Source of the DNA: Mycobacterium sp. GA-1285
Lineage (GTDB): Bacteria; Actinomycetota; Actinomycetes; Mycobacteriales; Mycobacteriaceae
Assembly: GCF_001499905.1 (NCBI RefSeq)
Contig: NZ_LQIS01000053.1
Coordinates: 62,001-126,000 of the forward strand
Direction: 5' to 3'
DNA length: 64,000 nt
In this document: positions 21,085-31,218 of the stretch, one piece after another
Layout of the letters: each line of letters opens with the position of its first letter
Numbering within the stretch: position 1 is the first letter of the stretch
Program-made: the position numbers and the translations under genes
Notes under the pieces: model-generated
Databases searched by the model: none
What the model was told of the DNA's origin: nothing
The model's input: only the letters and a program-made list of their open reading frames with translations

Positions 21085-22062
21085 GTGCAGCGCTGGCGGG
21101 GACAAGATGAGATCCCGACGGACTGGGGCCGATGCGTACTCACCATCGGGGTCTTCGACGGTGTGCATCGCGGGCACCAGGAGCTGATCAACCACGCGGT
21201 CAAGGCGGGCCGGTCGCGGGGAGTGCCGACGGTGCTGATGACCTTCGACCCCCACCCGATGGAGGTCGTCTTCCCGGGTAGCCATCCGGCCCAGCTGACG
21301 ACGCTGACCCGGCGCGCCGAACTGGTCGAGGAACTCGGCATCGACGTCTTCCTGGTCATGCCGTTCACGGCCGACTTCATGAAGCTGACGCCGGAGCGCT
21401 ACATCCACGAGCTTCTGGTCGAGCGATTGCACGTGGTGGAGGTCGTGGTGGGGGAGAACTTCACCTTCGGCAAGAAGGCGACGGGCAACGTCGACCTCTT
21501 GCGCCAGGCCGGCGAACGGTTCGGCTTCGCCGTGGAGGGCATGACCTTGGTTTCCGAGGTGGCCGACACCAGGGACGTGACCGTCACCTTCTCCTCGACC
21601 TACATCCGGTCCTGCGTCGACGCGGGCGACGTGGTCGCCGCCGCCGAGGCGTTGGGCCGCCCGCATCGCGTCGAGGGCGTCGTGGTGCGCGGCGACGGGC
21701 GGGGCAGAGCGCTGGGCTTCCCGACCGCCAACGTGGCACCGCCCATGTACTCGGCGATCCCTGCTGACGGTGTCTATGCGGGGTGGTTCACCGTGCTCGG
21801 CCACGGACCGGTCGCGGGCAGCGTGATCCCGGGTGAGCGGTACCCGGCGGCCGTCTCGGTGGGGACCAATCCGACGTTTTCCGGGCGTACCCGCACCGTC
21901 GAGGCGTTCGTGCTCGACACCACCGCCGACCTGTACGGCCAGCATGTGGCCGTCGACTTCGTGGCCCGGCTGCGCGGCCAGGAGAAGTTCGCCGACGTCG
22001 ACGATCTGGTCGAGCAGATGGGCCGCGACACCGAGCATGCCCGCGCCATCTTGGCTCGCTGA
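21085..22062 (+). CDS. ribF: Bifunctional riboflavin kinase/FAD synthetase
   Basis: Makes FMN and then FAD from riboflavin and ATP; 325 residues. The N-terminal adenylyltransferase domain has GVFDGVHRGHQ near 23 and TFDPHPMEV near 53; the C-terminal kinase domain has GRPHRVEGVVVRGDGRGR then LGFPTANV near 215 and VGTNPTF near 262. GTG 21085 follows a leaderless -10. No flavin riboswitch is seen upstream; the spacing leaves no room for one. Confidence 0.96.
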   Translation: MQRWRGQDEIPTDWGRCVLTIGVFDGVHRGHQELINHAVKAGRSRGVPTVLMTFDPHPMEVVFPGSHPAQLTTLTRRAELVEELGIDVFLVMPFTADFMKLTPERYIHELLVERLHVVEVVVGENFTFGKKATGNVDLLRQAGERFGFAVEGMTLVSEVADTRDVTVTFSSTYIRSCVDAGDVVAAAEALGRPHRVEGVVVRGDGRGRALGFPTANVAPPMYSAIPADGVYAGWFTVLGHGPVAGSVIPGERYPAAVSVGTNPTFSGRTRTVEAFVLDTTADLYGQHVAVDFVARLRGQEKFADVDDLVEQMGRDTEHARAILAR

Positions 22063-22160
22063 CGCCGAGCGCTCAATCTCGGATACAAAACCCCAGGACG
22101 GTGCGCCAACAGGCGGACACCGGTGAGCGCTCGGCGGATTTCGTGCTGCGGAGTCGCCGC

Positions 22161-22169
22161 TGTTAAACT
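22161..22169 (+). promoter_or_regulatory. Extended -10 promoter of rpsO
   Basis: TGTTAAACT combines the TGN extension with a TANNNT hexamer (22164-22169), about 97 bases before the rpsO start. No convincing -35 is seen, which fits an extended -10 promoter. The rest of the 203-base gap between ribF and rpsO shows nothing else clear. Confidence 0.45.
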
Positions 22170-22265
22170 GCCTGCCGACCGGGCGTGTGCTGCAGTTCGC
22201 GGCGGCCGCGCCTTCCCGGGGCCACCCACCCCATTCCCGCGGACTGAGAAAGATGGAGTTGTTTC

Positions 22266-22535
22266 GTGGCGCTCACCGCCGAAGAGAAGAAGTCGATCCT
22301 GAGCGAGTACGGACTGCATGACACCGATACCGGCTCGCCCGAGGCGCAGGTCGCGCTGCTGACCAAGCGGATCACCGACCTCACCGAGCACCTGAAGGTC
22401 CACAAGCACGATCACCACTCGCGGCGCGGTCTGCTGCTGCTCGTCGGCCGCAGGCGCCGACTGCTGAAGTACGTCGCTCAGGTCGACGTCCAGCGGTACC
22501 GCACGCTGATCGAGCGACTCGGCCTGCGTCGCTGA
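22266..22535 (+). CDS. rpsO: 30S ribosomal protein S15
   Basis: Small-subunit protein of 89 residues that binds the central domain of 16S rRNA. The family signature is complete: [16 protein letters not shown] near 24, then [19 protein letters not shown] and [12 protein letters not shown], ending [16 protein letters not shown] 22266 is preceded by AGATGGAG at normal spacing. As in most bacteria it is followed by pnp. Confidence 0.97.
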   Translation: MALTAEEKKSILSEYGLHDTDTGSPEAQVALLTKRITDLTEHLKVHKHDHHSRRGLLLLVGRRRRLLKYVAQVDVQRYRTLIERLGLRR

Positions 22536-22843
22536 CGTCGGACCGGCGAGAACGTGCGCCGGGATTTCGGTCGCGTACTCGCCGCAGAGTACGATGGCTT
22601 CGTTCGACTGCCACTTCGGCACGAACGACCAGGGTGCGGTTTTCGCAGCTCCGCGAGCATCGTCCCCGCGTGTCATAACCAGGACCTGCTCGATCGCGCG
22701 GTCTTCGGTAGTGGCTGCCGGAAGACTGCCGGCAGCTTCGATCGATGGCCGTAGCCGCATCGGGGCCCGTGGTTCAAGCGCTGTGACGACGCAAAACAGC
22801 CAGACAGTGGAGACACTGAACCAGAGAGGCCATACGGACACCC
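22536..22843 (+). other. 308-base rpsO–pnp intergenic region with a stable hairpin
   Basis: No credible gene is present; short open frames here lack codon bias and homology. The clearest structure is a perfect 8-bp stem, GCTGCCGG (22714-22721) with CCGGCAGC (22729-22736), and a 7-base loop, about 110 bases before pnp. It has no U-run, so it is more likely a leader or RNase III-type processing hairpin than an intrinsic terminator. In E. coli the same interval holds the pnp autoregulatory RNase III site; a similar role here is inference. Confidence 0.5.
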
Positions 22844-25117
22844 ATGTCTGTAGTTGAGATTGAAGACGGCGTGTACGAAGCGACCGCCGTGATCGACAAC
22901 GGGAGCTTCGGCACCCGCACCATCCGTTTCGAAGCCGGCCGGCTGGCCCAGCAGGCCGCCGGGTCCGCCGTCGCCTACCTCGACGACGAGACGATGCTGC
23001 TGTCGGCGACCACCGTCAGCAAGAACCCCAAGGACCACTTCGACTTCTTCCCGCTGACCGTCGACGTCGAAGAACGCATGTACGCGGCCGGACGCATCCC
23101 CGGCTCCTTCTTCCGCCGCGAAGGCCGCCCGTCGACCGATGCGATCCTGACCTGCCGGCTGATCGACCGTCCGCTGCGCCCGTCGTTCGTCGACGGTCTG
23201 CGCAACGAGATCCAGGTTGTGGTCACCGTGCTGAGCCTGGATCCCAAGGATCTGTACGACGTGCTCGCCATCAACGCCGCGTCGGCGTCCACCCAGCTGG
23301 CGGGGCTGCCGTTCTCCGGTCCGATCGGCGGCGTGCGCGTCGCGTTGATCGACGGGACGTGGGTCGCGTTCCCCACCGTCGAGCAGCTCGAGCGGGCGGT
23401 CTTCGACATGGTCGTCGCCGGACGTGTCGTCGCGGGGTCTGATGACCAAGACGAAGAGGTCGCGATCATGATGGTCGAGGCCGAGGCCACCGAGAACGTC
23501 GTGGAGCTCATCGCCGGTGGCGCGCAGGCGCCGACGGAGGCCGTCGTGGCGGAGGGCCTCGAGGCCGCCAAGCCGTTCATCAAGGTGCTGTGCGAGGCTC
23601 AGCAGGAGCTGGCCGGTCGGGCGGCCAAGCCGGTCGGCGAGTACCCGGTGTTCCCCGAGTACGGCGACGACGTTTACTACGCGGTCGCCTCGGTCGCCAC
23701 CGACGCGCTGTCGGAGGCGCTGACCATCGCTGGCAAGTCCGAGCGCAACGACCGCACCGACGAGATCAAGGCCGAGGTGCTCGAGCGGCTGGCCGAGCAG
23801 TACGCGGGCCGCGAAAAGGAGGTCGGCGCCGCCTTTCGTTCGCTGACCAAGAAGCTTGTGCGCCAACGCATCCTGACCGACCACTTCCGCATCGACGGTC
23901 GCGGTATCACCGACATCCGCGCGTTGAGCGCCGAGGTCGCGGTGGTCCCGCGGGCGCACGGCAGCGCGCTGTTCGAGCGCGGCGAGACCCAGATCATGGG
24001 CATCACCACCCTCGACATGATCAAGATGGCTCAGCAGATCGACTCGTTGGGGCCGGAGACCACCAAGCGCTACATGCATCACTACAACTTCCCGCCGTAT
24101 TCGACCGGTGAAACCGGCCGCGTCGGCTCGCCCAAGCGCCGCGAGATCGGCCACGGCGCACTGGCGGAGCGGGCCCTGGTGCCGGTGCTGCCCAGCATCG
24201 AGGAGTTCCCGTACGCGATCCGCCAGGTGTCGGAGGCGTTGGGCTCCAACGGTTCCACCTCGATGGGTTCGGTGTGCGCCTCGACGCTCGCGCTGCTCAA
24301 CGCCGGTGTGCCGCTGAAGGCGCCGGTCGCGGGCATCGCGATGGGCCTGGTGTCGGACGACATCGAAGTCGACGGAAAGGCCGAGCGCCGGTTCGTTGCG
24401 CTGACCGACATCCTCGGCGCCGAGGATGCGTTCGGCGACATGGACTTCAAGGTCGCAGGCACCAAGGAGTTCGTCACCGCGCTGCAGCTGGACACCAAGC
24501 TCGACGGCATTCCGTCCCAGGTGCTTGCGGGCGCGCTGTCGCAGGCCAAGGACGCACGGTTGACCATCCTCGAGGTGATGGCCGAGGCCATCGACCGTCC
24601 CGACGAGATGAGCCCGTACGCGCCCCGGATCACCACGATCAAGGTGCCGGTGGACAAGATCGGCGAGGTGATCGGCCCGAAAGGCAAGATCATCAACCAG
24701 ATCACCGAGGAGACCGGTGCGCAGATCTCCATCGAGGACGACGGCACGGTGTTCGTCGGCGCGACCGACGGACCGTCGGCGCAGGCGGCGATCGACCGCA
24801 TCAACGCGATCGCCAATCCGCAGCTGCCCAAGGTCGGCGAGCGGTTCCTCGGAACCGTCGTCAAGACAACCGATTTCGGCGCTTTCGTGTCATTGCTGCC
24901 GGGTCGTGACGGGCTCGTTCACATCTCGAAGCTGGGACGTGGCAAGCGGATCGCCAAGGTCGAGGACGTCGTCAAAGTCGGCGAGAAACTCCGCGTGGAG
25001 ATCGCCGACATCGACAACCGCGGCAAGATCTCGCTGATCCTGGTCGACGAACAAGAAGATGGGGCCGCGTCCAATTCCGATGCCGCACCGGCAGATGCCG
25101 CAGCGGCCAGCAGTTAG
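22844..25117 (+). CDS. pnp: Polyribonucleotide nucleotidyltransferase (PNPase)
   Basis: Phosphorolytic 3'-5' exoribonuclease of the RNA-decay machinery; also called gpsI in mycobacteria. The 757 residues hold two RNase PH domains (first: [22 protein letters not shown]-like block near 100; second: core with [23 protein letters not shown] near 420), a KH domain with [18 protein letters not shown] near 607 and an S1 domain with [19 protein letters not shown] near 683. The C-terminus is Ala/Asp-rich. GAACCAGAGAGG precedes ATG 22844. Its end overlaps upstream candidate starts of pepR. Confidence 0.97.
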   Translation: MSVVEIEDGVYEATAVIDNGSFGTRTIRFEAGRLAQQAAGSAVAYLDDETMLLSATTVSKNPKDHFDFFPLTVDVEERMYAAGRIPGSFFRREGRPSTDAILTCRLIDRPLRPSFVDGLRNEIQVVVTVLSLDPKDLYDVLAINAASASTQLAGLPFSGPIGGVRVALIDGTWVAFPTVEQLERAVFDMVVAGRVVAGSDDQDEEVAIMMVEAEATENVVELIAGGAQAPTEAVVAEGLEAAKPFIKVLCEAQQELAGRAAKPVGEYPVFPEYGDDVYYAVASVATDALSEALTIAGKSERNDRTDEIKAEVLERLAEQYAGREKEVGAAFRSLTKKLVRQRILTDHFRIDGRGITDIRALSAEVAVVPRAHGSALFERGETQIMGITTLDMIKMAQQIDSLGPETTKRYMHHYNFPPYSTGETGRVGSPKRREIGHGALAERALVPVLPSIEEFPYAIRQVSEALGSNGSTSMGSVCASTLALLNAGVPLKAPVAGIAMGLVSDDIEVDGKAERRFVALTDILGAEDAFGDMDFKVAGTKEFVTALQLDTKLDGIPSQVLAGALSQAKDARLTILEVMAEAIDRPDEMSPYAPRITTIKVPVDKIGEVIGPKGKIINQITEETGAQISIEDDGTVFVGATDGPSAQAAIDRINAIANPQLPKVGERFLGTVVKTTDFGAFVSLLPGRDGLVHISKLGRGKRIAKVEDVVKVGEKLRVEIADIDNRGKISLILVDEQEDGAASNSDAAPADAAAASS

Positions 25118-26435
25118 GGCGTTGCGCCACGCGCGAGGTGGCGACAGATCATCGCAGGCAGTGCGTCGCACGGTGCTACCCGGTGGCCTGCGCGTGGTCA
25201 CCGAGTACATCCCGTCGGTGCATTCGGCGTCGGTCGGGTTGTGGGTCAACGTCGGTTCGCGCGACGAGGGGCCGAGCGTGGCGGGCGCGGCCCACTTCCT
25301 CGAGCATCTGTTGTTCAAGTCGACGCCGACCCGGTCGGCGGTGAGCATCGCGCAGGCCGTCGACGCGGTCGGCGGTGAGCTGAACGCGTTCACCGCTCGC
25401 GAGCACACCTGCTACTACGCCCATGTGCTCGACTCCGATCTGGAGTTGGCCGTAGACCTCGTCGCCGACGTGGTGTTGCGCGGACAGTGCGCGGCCGAGG
25501 ACGTCGAGGTCGAACGCGACGTCGTGCTCGAGGAGATCGCGATGCGCGACGACGATCCCGAGGACACCCTCGGCGACGTGTTCCTCGCCGCGATGTTCGG
25601 TTCGCATCCGGTCGGGCGTCCGGTGATCGGCAGCGTGGATTCGATCTCCTCGATGACACGTGCCCAACTGCACTCCTTCCACGTTCGCCGCTACACCCCC
25701 GAGCGGATGGTGCTCGCGGTGGCGGGCAACGTCGACCACGACGACGTGGTGTCGCTGGCGCGCGAGTACTTCGGTGCGCGACTGGTTCGTGGCCGCCCAC
25801 CGGTGCCGCCTCGCAGGGGCGCCGGCCGGGTAGGTGGGCGTCCGAGCCTCGAACTGGTGAACCGGGACTCCGAGCAGACGCACCTGACGCTGGGTGTGCG
25901 CACGCCGGGACGTCACTGGGAGCACCGCTGGGCGTTGTCCGTGTTGAACACGGCGCTGGGTGGCGGACTGAGTTCGCGGCTGTTCCAGGAAATTCGCGAG
26001 GCCCGTGGGCTGGCGTACTCGGTGTACTCGACGGTGGACACCTTCTCCGACAGCGGAGCGCTGTCGGTGTACGCGGGTTGCCTGCCGGACCGGTTCGGGG
26101 AGGTCGCGCGTGTGACGACTGATGTGCTCGAGGCGGTGGCGCGCGACGGGATCACCGAAGCCGAGTGCCGGATCGCGAAAGGATCCCTGCGCGGAGGTCT
26201 GGTCCTCGGCCTCGAAGATTCCGGCTCGCGAATGAACCGGATCGGCCGCAGCGAACTTCACTTCGGTGAACACCGCACGATCGACCAGACGTTGGCGAAG
26301 ATCGACGCCGTGACGCTCGACGAGGTCAACGCCGTCGCGCGCCGGCTTCTGCGACGGCCGTACGGTGGCGCCGTGCTCGGCCCGCTTCGGTCGAAACGGT
26401 CGCTACCTCAGCCGCTTCGGGCCATCGCCGGCTGA
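25095..26435 (+). CDS. pepR: Zinc protease of the M16 family (PepR)
   Basis: Inverzincin metallopeptidase of about 446 residues, related to mitochondrial processing peptidase. The zinc site HFLEH lies near residue 67, with the third ligand in the downstream [12 protein letters not shown] segment; the second half contains the structural repeat with [22 protein letters not shown]. It probably degrades peptides in the cytoplasm. ATG 25095 gives an N-terminus closest in length to M. tuberculosis Rv2782c; in-frame ATGs at 25059 and 25080 are possible. All three overlap or abut the end of pnp. Confidence 0.9.
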   Translation: MPQRPAVRALRHARGGDRSSQAVRRTVLPGGLRVVTEYIPSVHSASVGLWVNVGSRDEGPSVAGAAHFLEHLLFKSTPTRSAVSIAQAVDAVGGELNAFTAREHTCYYAHVLDSDLELAVDLVADVVLRGQCAAEDVEVERDVVLEEIAMRDDDPEDTLGDVFLAAMFGSHPVGRPVIGSVDSISSMTRAQLHSFHVRRYTPERMVLAVAGNVDHDDVVSLAREYFGARLVRGRPPVPPRRGAGRVGGRPSLELVNRDSEQTHLTLGVRTPGRHWEHRWALSVLNTALGGGLSSRLFQEIREARGLAYSVYSTVDTFSDSGALSVYAGCLPDRFGEVARVTTDVLEAVARDGITEAECRIAKGSLRGGLVLGLEDSGSRMNRIGRSELHFGEHRTIDQTLAKIDAVTLDEVNAVARRLLRRPYGGAVLGPLRSKRSLPQPLRAIAG

Positions 26436-26731
26436 TCGCGCTTCTGACCTGGTATTCCGGGGGCCAGCGTAGCCCGGTCACCCCTCGGGACCGGGACCAG
26501 CTGGCTTGTCAGCGGCTGTCCCCCCACGCTCTTCGCCCCCCTGCACCGAGCGCCAGCCGCTGGTCTCAACGGTATGGCATGGGGGGCGACGGAGGAATCG
26601 GGTGAATCCCTATGTTTTTGCACCGGCACGTTCAAGGGTGCCGACCTCGATGTCGCCGGTACGCAGACGTCGCTGATCTCCGAACACATGCGCGGCGCGA
26701 CGCTGCTGTAGCGCTTGGTTTCTCTTACCGC
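26436..26731. other. Gene-poor interval with a 9-bp inverted repeat and a possible gene remnant
   Basis: No intact gene is recognised. CAGCGGCTG (26510-26518) and CAGCCGCTG (26554-26562) form a perfect 9-bp inverted repeat around a C-rich 35-base loop, perhaps a 3' structure of the pepR mRNA. Further on, 26619-26711 encodes in one frame a short segment ending in a TAG (CTGTFKGADLDVAG…MRGATLL) that looks like the tail of a pentapeptide-repeat or similar protein with no upstream part. From memory M. tuberculosis has other genes after pepR (Rv2781c, ald), so this may be a deletion scar. Confidence 0.35.
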
Positions 26732-27214
26732 TCAGAGGGTTTGGGTGTAACGCGCTGCCTCGGCGGCGTACTGAGGCGGTACGCACACCTCGTATCGCCG
26801 GGCTTCGAGTGATTCGACGCTGGAGAAGTCCCGTTCACCTCCGGTCGCCACATGCGCGACGAACCCGAATACCGCGCCCCAGAACGCGCCGATCACCAGC
26901 GCGACCAGCAACGTCACGATCCACACGGGCCCCAGGGTGAAGATCGCCAGAAGCAGGCCGATGAACAACCCGAACCAGGCGCCGCTGGCCGCGCCGGCGA
27001 AGGCTGCCCGTCCCTTGGTCATGCGACCCGTGATGCGTTCGACCGTGCGCAAGTCGTCGCCGATGATGCGCACGTGCTCGACGGGGAAGCCCCCGTCGGA
27101 CATCCGGTCGACCAGGCGTTGCGCGTCGGCGTAGTTGTCGAAGGTTGCGATGACTTGGCGATCAGGGCGTTGTCCGCTCACCTGTTGCTCGCGCTGAACA
27201 CTTGGATCCGTCAC
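26732..27214 (-). CDS. General stress protein, YflT-like N-terminus with glycine-zipper membrane segment
   Basis: A 160-residue membrane protein. Residues 17-60 resemble the YflT/general-stress heat-tunable domain (VIATFDNYADAQRLVDRMSDGGF), followed by two closely spaced hydrophobic segments rich in Gly/Ala (about 72-118) and a hydrophilic C-terminus. Function unknown; the family is linked to general stress in firmicutes and actinobacteria. GTG 27214 is favoured because GGAG lies at the right distance; an ATG 12 bases upstream is also in frame. Confidence 0.65.
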   Translation of the reverse strand: MTDPSVQREQQVSGQRPDRQVIATFDNYADAQRLVDRMSDGGFPVEHVRIIGDDLRTVERITGRMTKGRAAFAGAASGAWFGLFIGLLLAIFTLGPVWIVTLLVALVIGAFWGAVFGFVAHVATGGERDFSSVESLEARRYEVCVPPQYAAEAARYTQTL

Positions 27215-27330
27215 CCTGCACTCCATCCGTCGTATTTCCGGTGTTCTGATGAGTAGTTACCCGCTTTCGCGGGCCATCTTCGCGGAATGTGCCATCCGGT
27301 CGAGGTGAATCAGGGTCGGCCGGATGTGGA

Positions 27331-28076
<746 letters not shown>

Positions 28077-28077
<1 letters not shown>

Positions 28078-28544
28078 TGGCGGACGGCGGCCGCGTTCTG
28101 CGCATCCAACTGCTGATCGGCTTCATGTGTGTCGCGCTGGTCGTGTACTTCGTGTTGCTCGGCCGCCTGGCGATGGCATTCGTCACGACCGGCGAGCCCG
28201 CCGCCGTCGGGTTGGGGCTCGCGCTGATGGTGCTTCCGATGATCGGGCTGTGGGCCATGCTCAGCACGCTGCGCGCCGGCCTGGCCCATCAGCGGCTCGC
28301 GCGGCTCGCCCGCGACCAGGGGATGGAACTCGACGTCAGCGGGCTGCCCCGGATGCCGTCCGGTCGAATCCCGCGCGACGCCGCCGACGCGTTGTTCGCC
28401 ACCGTGCGCGAGGAGTTGGAAAACGACCCCCGGAACTGGCGGCGGTGGTATCGACTGGCGCGTGCCTATGACTACGCCGGCGACCGCAGCCGGGCCCGGG
28501 AAGCGATGAGGAAGGCCGTGGAGATGGAAGAACGCGAGCCGTGA
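28077..28544 (+). CDS. Two-TM membrane protein with a TPR-like C-terminus (Rv2772c-like)
   Basis: A 155-residue protein with two N-terminal membrane helices (about 9-30 and 42-62) and a cytoplasmic C-terminal region whose NDPRNWRRWYRLARAYDYAGDRSRAREAMRKAVEM segment has the pattern of a TPR-like helical hairpin. Function unknown. ATG 28077 overlaps the dapB stop and its end overlaps the next gene by four bases, so dapB and the next two genes form a coupled operon. Confidence 0.7.
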
Positions 28545-28999
28545 CCAAGACACTGTTGATCATTCACCACACGCCCTCACCGCACTGCCAGGAGATGTTC
28601 GAGGCTGCCGTGGCGGGTGCCACCGATCCGGAGATCGAGGGCGTGGACGTGCTGCGCCGGCCAGCGCTCACGGTGTCTCCGGTCGAGATGTTGGAGGCTG
28701 ACGGTTATCTGCTGGGCACACCGGCCAACCTCGGGTATCTCAGCGGCGCCCTCAAGCACGCCTTCGACCAGTCGTATTACCAACTGCTCGACACAACCCA
28801 GGGGCGACCGTTCGGTGCGTACATTCACGGGAACGAGGGCACCGAGGGAGCCGAGCGCGGTCTCGCGGCCATCACCACGGGTCTCGGCTGGGTGCAGGCT
28901 GCGGAGACGGTTGTCGTGATGGGTAAGCCGACCAAGGCCGACGTCGAAGCCTGCTGGAACCTCGGCGCAACAGTCGCTGCTCAGCTGATGGAGGAGTAG
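28541..28999 (+). CDS. Flavodoxin-like NAD(P)H-dependent reductase family protein
   Basis: A 152-residue flavodoxin-fold protein. The FMN phosphate loop is HHTPSPHCQEM near residue 9, and the second and third loops are GTPANLGYLSGALKHAFDQSY and the GNEGTEGAERG region, as in the FMN_red/NADPH-dependent oxidoreductase group. Likely a small FMN oxidoreductase; partner unknown. GTG 28541 overlaps the previous stop by four bases. Position matches Rv2771c from memory. Confidence 0.75.
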   Translation: MTKTLLIIHHTPSPHCQEMFEAAVAGATDPEIEGVDVLRRPALTVSPVEMLEADGYLLGTPANLGYLSGALKHAFDQSYYQLLDTTQGRPFGAYIHGNEGTEGAERGLAAITTGLGWVQAAETVVVMGKPTKADVEACWNLGATVAAQLMEE

Positions 29000-29002
29000 G
29001 TC

Positions 29003-29461
29003 ATGCCCGGATTCGCCGAACTCGCTCTGGGCGCCGCGCCCCTCGCCGGCGGGGCACTGCTCGGGATCGCCGCGGGCAACCTCCGCGGACCTGACTTTCG
29101 CGGAATGATCGCCAAGGACATGGACCTGCTCGAGCGCATACCCGACGACCAACCCGAACTCAAGGCGCGACTGAAAGCCAGCATCGACCATCGCATCGAA
29201 GACATGATCAGCGCCGCTGAGCGCAGCCGCGACCTGCGGCTGGCGGCAATGTCCTATCGCGGCAACTGGCGCGACGTCGTGGTGTTTCTCTGCGCGATTT
29301 TGTTCACCATCGTCTGGTGGAACGTCGACCACGACCGGACGAACTGGTTGCTGATGTTCATCGTGATGATCCTCGCGACCGTCGTCGCGGGGATCTACGC
29401 CGCACGCGGACTGCTGCGGTCGCTGCAGATGCTGGTGCGCAGGCGTCGCAGAACTCAGTAG
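29003..29461 (+). CDS. Hypothetical membrane protein, possible phage-shock or stress type
   Basis: A 152-residue protein with a Gly/Ala-rich hydrophobic N-terminus (about 5-25), a charged helical middle (DLLERIPDDQPELKARLKASIDHRIEDMI) and two close C-terminal membrane helices (about 91-107 and 112-131) ending in a run of arginines. I do not recognise the family. It starts 3 bases after the flavodoxin gene and overlaps the convergent CitE-like gene by 7 bases at its 3' end. Confidence 0.6.
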   Translation: MPGFAELALGAAPLAGGALLGIAAGNLRGPDFRGMIAKDMDLLERIPDDQPELKARLKASIDHRIEDMISAAERSRDLRLAAMSYRGNWRDVVVFLCAILFTIVWWNVDHDRTNWLLMFIVMILATVVAGIYAARGLLRSLQMLVRRRRRTQ

Positions 29462-30378
29462 TGGTAGGTGTCCGACGGAGCCGGGATGTGCGCCGGATCG
29501 TCGACGTCGTCGAACTCCGACACCTCGATGCCGTACGCACGGGCCAAGTCCAGGATCTTGTTCGCCCTCGCGATACGCGGTAGGTCGGACCCGTTGCGGA
29601 TCTCACCTCCATCGCGTTCGAACTCGGCGAAAAACTCTTTGGCCCAAGCGATTTCGTCGGGCGACGGGGAGAGTCCCTCGTTGACGGTGCTGCACTGCTC
29701 GGGTGTCAGGCAGATCTTGCCCGTCATGCCGAATTCGACGGACACCGCCGTGGCCTCGCTGAGCTTGAGCGCACTCGAACCGACCGTGGGGCCGTCGATC
29801 GCGCTCGGGAGGTGGGCGGCCTTCGCCGCGATCGTGAACCGCGATCGCGCGTAGGCGAGGGTGGTCGGATTCTCGCCGAAGCCGGTGTCGCGCCGGAAGT
29901 CACCGATGCCGAAGGCCAGCCGGAACGTGCCCTTGGCCGCCGCGATCGCGGTGATGCGCTCGAGTCCCCGCGCCGTTTCGACCAGCGCGACGATCGGCAC
30001 CCCCGGCAGCCGATTGGCGGTCTCGGTGACGTGGTCGACGGATTCGACCATCGCCAGCATCACCCCTCCGACCGACGTCTTCGCCAGCGCGTCGAGGTCG
30101 TCGGCCCACCACGGTGTGCCGAACCCGTTGACGCGGACCCAGTCGGTGTTTCCCTCGTTCAGCCAGCGGACCACGTTGTCGCGGGCGACGGTTTTGTCCT
30201 TGGGGGCGACCGCGTCCTCGATGTCCAGGACGACGATGTCGGCTCGGGACCGCACGGCAGGCGCGAACCTGTCGTAGTGTGCGCCGTTCACCAGGAGCCA
30301 GCTGCGGGCCAGCACCGGGTCGATGCGCGAGCCGACATCCTCGTGGTCCGCGTGAACGCGATGATCCTGATCGTCCAT
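29455..30378 (-). CDS. HpcH/HpaI aldolase – CitE-like CoA-ester lyase
   Basis: A TIM-barrel enzyme of 307 residues in the CitE/malyl-CoA lyase family. Typical features are RSWLLVNGAHYDRFAPAVRS at the N-terminus, DIVVLDIEDAVAPKDK near 50 (metal-binding Asp/Glu), WVRVNGFGTPWW near 80, and ALVETARGLERI near 131 with the catalytic Glu. Such stand-alone CitE-like proteins act on malyl-, citramalyl- or related CoA esters; the substrate cannot be set from sequence. ATG 30378 is the first in-frame start; a shorter form near Met-free N-terminal residues 15-25 cannot be excluded. Confidence 0.82.
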   Translation of the reverse strand: MDDQDHRVHADHEDVGSRIDPVLARSWLLVNGAHYDRFAPAVRSRADIVVLDIEDAVAPKDKTVARDNVVRWLNEGNTDWVRVNGFGTPWWADDLDALAKTSVGGVMLAMVESVDHVTETANRLPGVPIVALVETARGLERITAIAAAKGTFRLAFGIGDFRRDTGFGENPTTLAYARSRFTIAAKAAHLPSAIDGPTVGSSALKLSEATAVSVEFGMTGKICLTPEQCSTVNEGLSPSPDEIAWAKEFFAEFERDGGEIRNGSDLPRIARANKILDLARAYGIEVSEFDDVDDPAHIPAPSDTYHY

Positions 30379-30435
30379 CGGATCATCGTCGCGTATCGAT
30401 CGGGCTCGGTGTGCTCGGACCCGGTCAAATGCTCC

Positions 30436-31176
30436 TCAGTTCGGCAAGGCCGATTCGAACAGCTCCTGCAGCGCGATCCAATGCCGCTCGGCGGCCTCTT
30501 CGTCGTACGGGGCGTTGTCGGGCACCGCGAAGCCATGGCCGGCGGGATAGAACTCCACGGTGTGGGCAACGTTCGCCGCGGTCAGCGCCTTGTCGAGGGT
30601 CTCGGCGTGCGCGGTGGTGAAGCCTTGGTCCTTCTCGGCGCCGGCGACGTAGACCGTGGCCTTCATACGGTCGGCGAGCAGGTGCGGGCTGGTGGATTCG
30701 TCGGTGACCAGCCCGCTGGCGTGGAACGAGCCCGCCGCGGCGACCCGGTCCGGTACGCGGCCGGCGACGATGACCGAGGTGCGCCCGCCCATGCAGTAGC
30801 CGCAGACGCCGAACGTGTCGCCCTTGACCTCGGGGCGTGACTGCAGGAAGTCGAAGAATGCCGCGGCGTCGGAGGCCATCATGTCGGGGGTGATCGAGGA
30901 GATCATCCCGAACAGGCGTTTGCGCTGCTTCGGCTCGGTGAAGGCGGTCCGCATGTCGAACGGTTCCCAGTCGCCGTGGCGGTAGTACACGTCGGGGAGC
31001 AGCACGGCATGGCCGAAGCCGGCCAGCCGCGCGGCCATTTCCTGGAAGGTGTCGCGGACTCCACCGGCGTCGACATACATGACGACGCCGGTCCACGGCC
31101 CGGGGCCGTGCGGGGTGTGCAGGGTGACGGGGCAGGTGCCGTCGGGAGTGGCGACGGTCGCGGAGATACTCGGCAT
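30436..31176 (-). CDS. Dienelactone hydrolase family protein
   Basis: Alpha/beta hydrolase of 246 residues. The nucleophile is Cys in GYCMGG near residue 125, the acid is probably Asp in GAEKDQGFT and the base His in [11 protein letters not shown], the Cys-Asp-His triad of dienelactone hydrolases. Substrate unknown. From memory it matches Rv2765, next to thyA. A possible leaderless -10 (TAGAAC on the minus strand, 31088-31083 in the 83-88 bases of that line, i.e. 31183-31188) ends 6 bases before ATG 31176. Confidence 0.85.
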   Translation of the reverse strand: MPSISATVATPDGTCPVTLHTPHGPGPWTGVVMYVDAGGVRDTFQEMAARLAGFGHAVLLPDVYYRHGDWEPFDMRTAFTEPKQRKRLFGMISSITPDMMASDAAAFFDFLQSRPEVKGDTFGVCGYCMGGRTSVIVAGRVPDRVAAAGSFHASGLVTDESTSPHLLADRMKATVYVAGAEKDQGFTTAHAETLDKALTAANVAHTVEFYPAGHGFAVPDNAPYDEEAAERHWIALQELFESALPN

Positions 31177-31205
31177 GGCTCCGTTCTACTCGCCGGGTCT
31201 GCCAG

Positions 31206-31211
31206 TAAGCT
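31206..31211 (+). promoter_or_regulatory. -10 element of thyA (leaderless)
   Basis: TAAGCT ends 7 bases before GTG 31219. Confidence 0.55.
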
Positions 31212-31218
31212 GACCGGC

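Noticed and set aside
26440-26480. Intrinsic terminator after pepR (CTGG…CCAG stem).
   Set aside because: The stem is only four pairs and has no U-run.
30976-31218. An open frame running in phase into thyA from 30976.
   Set aside because: It is antisense to the hydrolase gene; thyA homology and a leaderless -10 point to GTG 31219.
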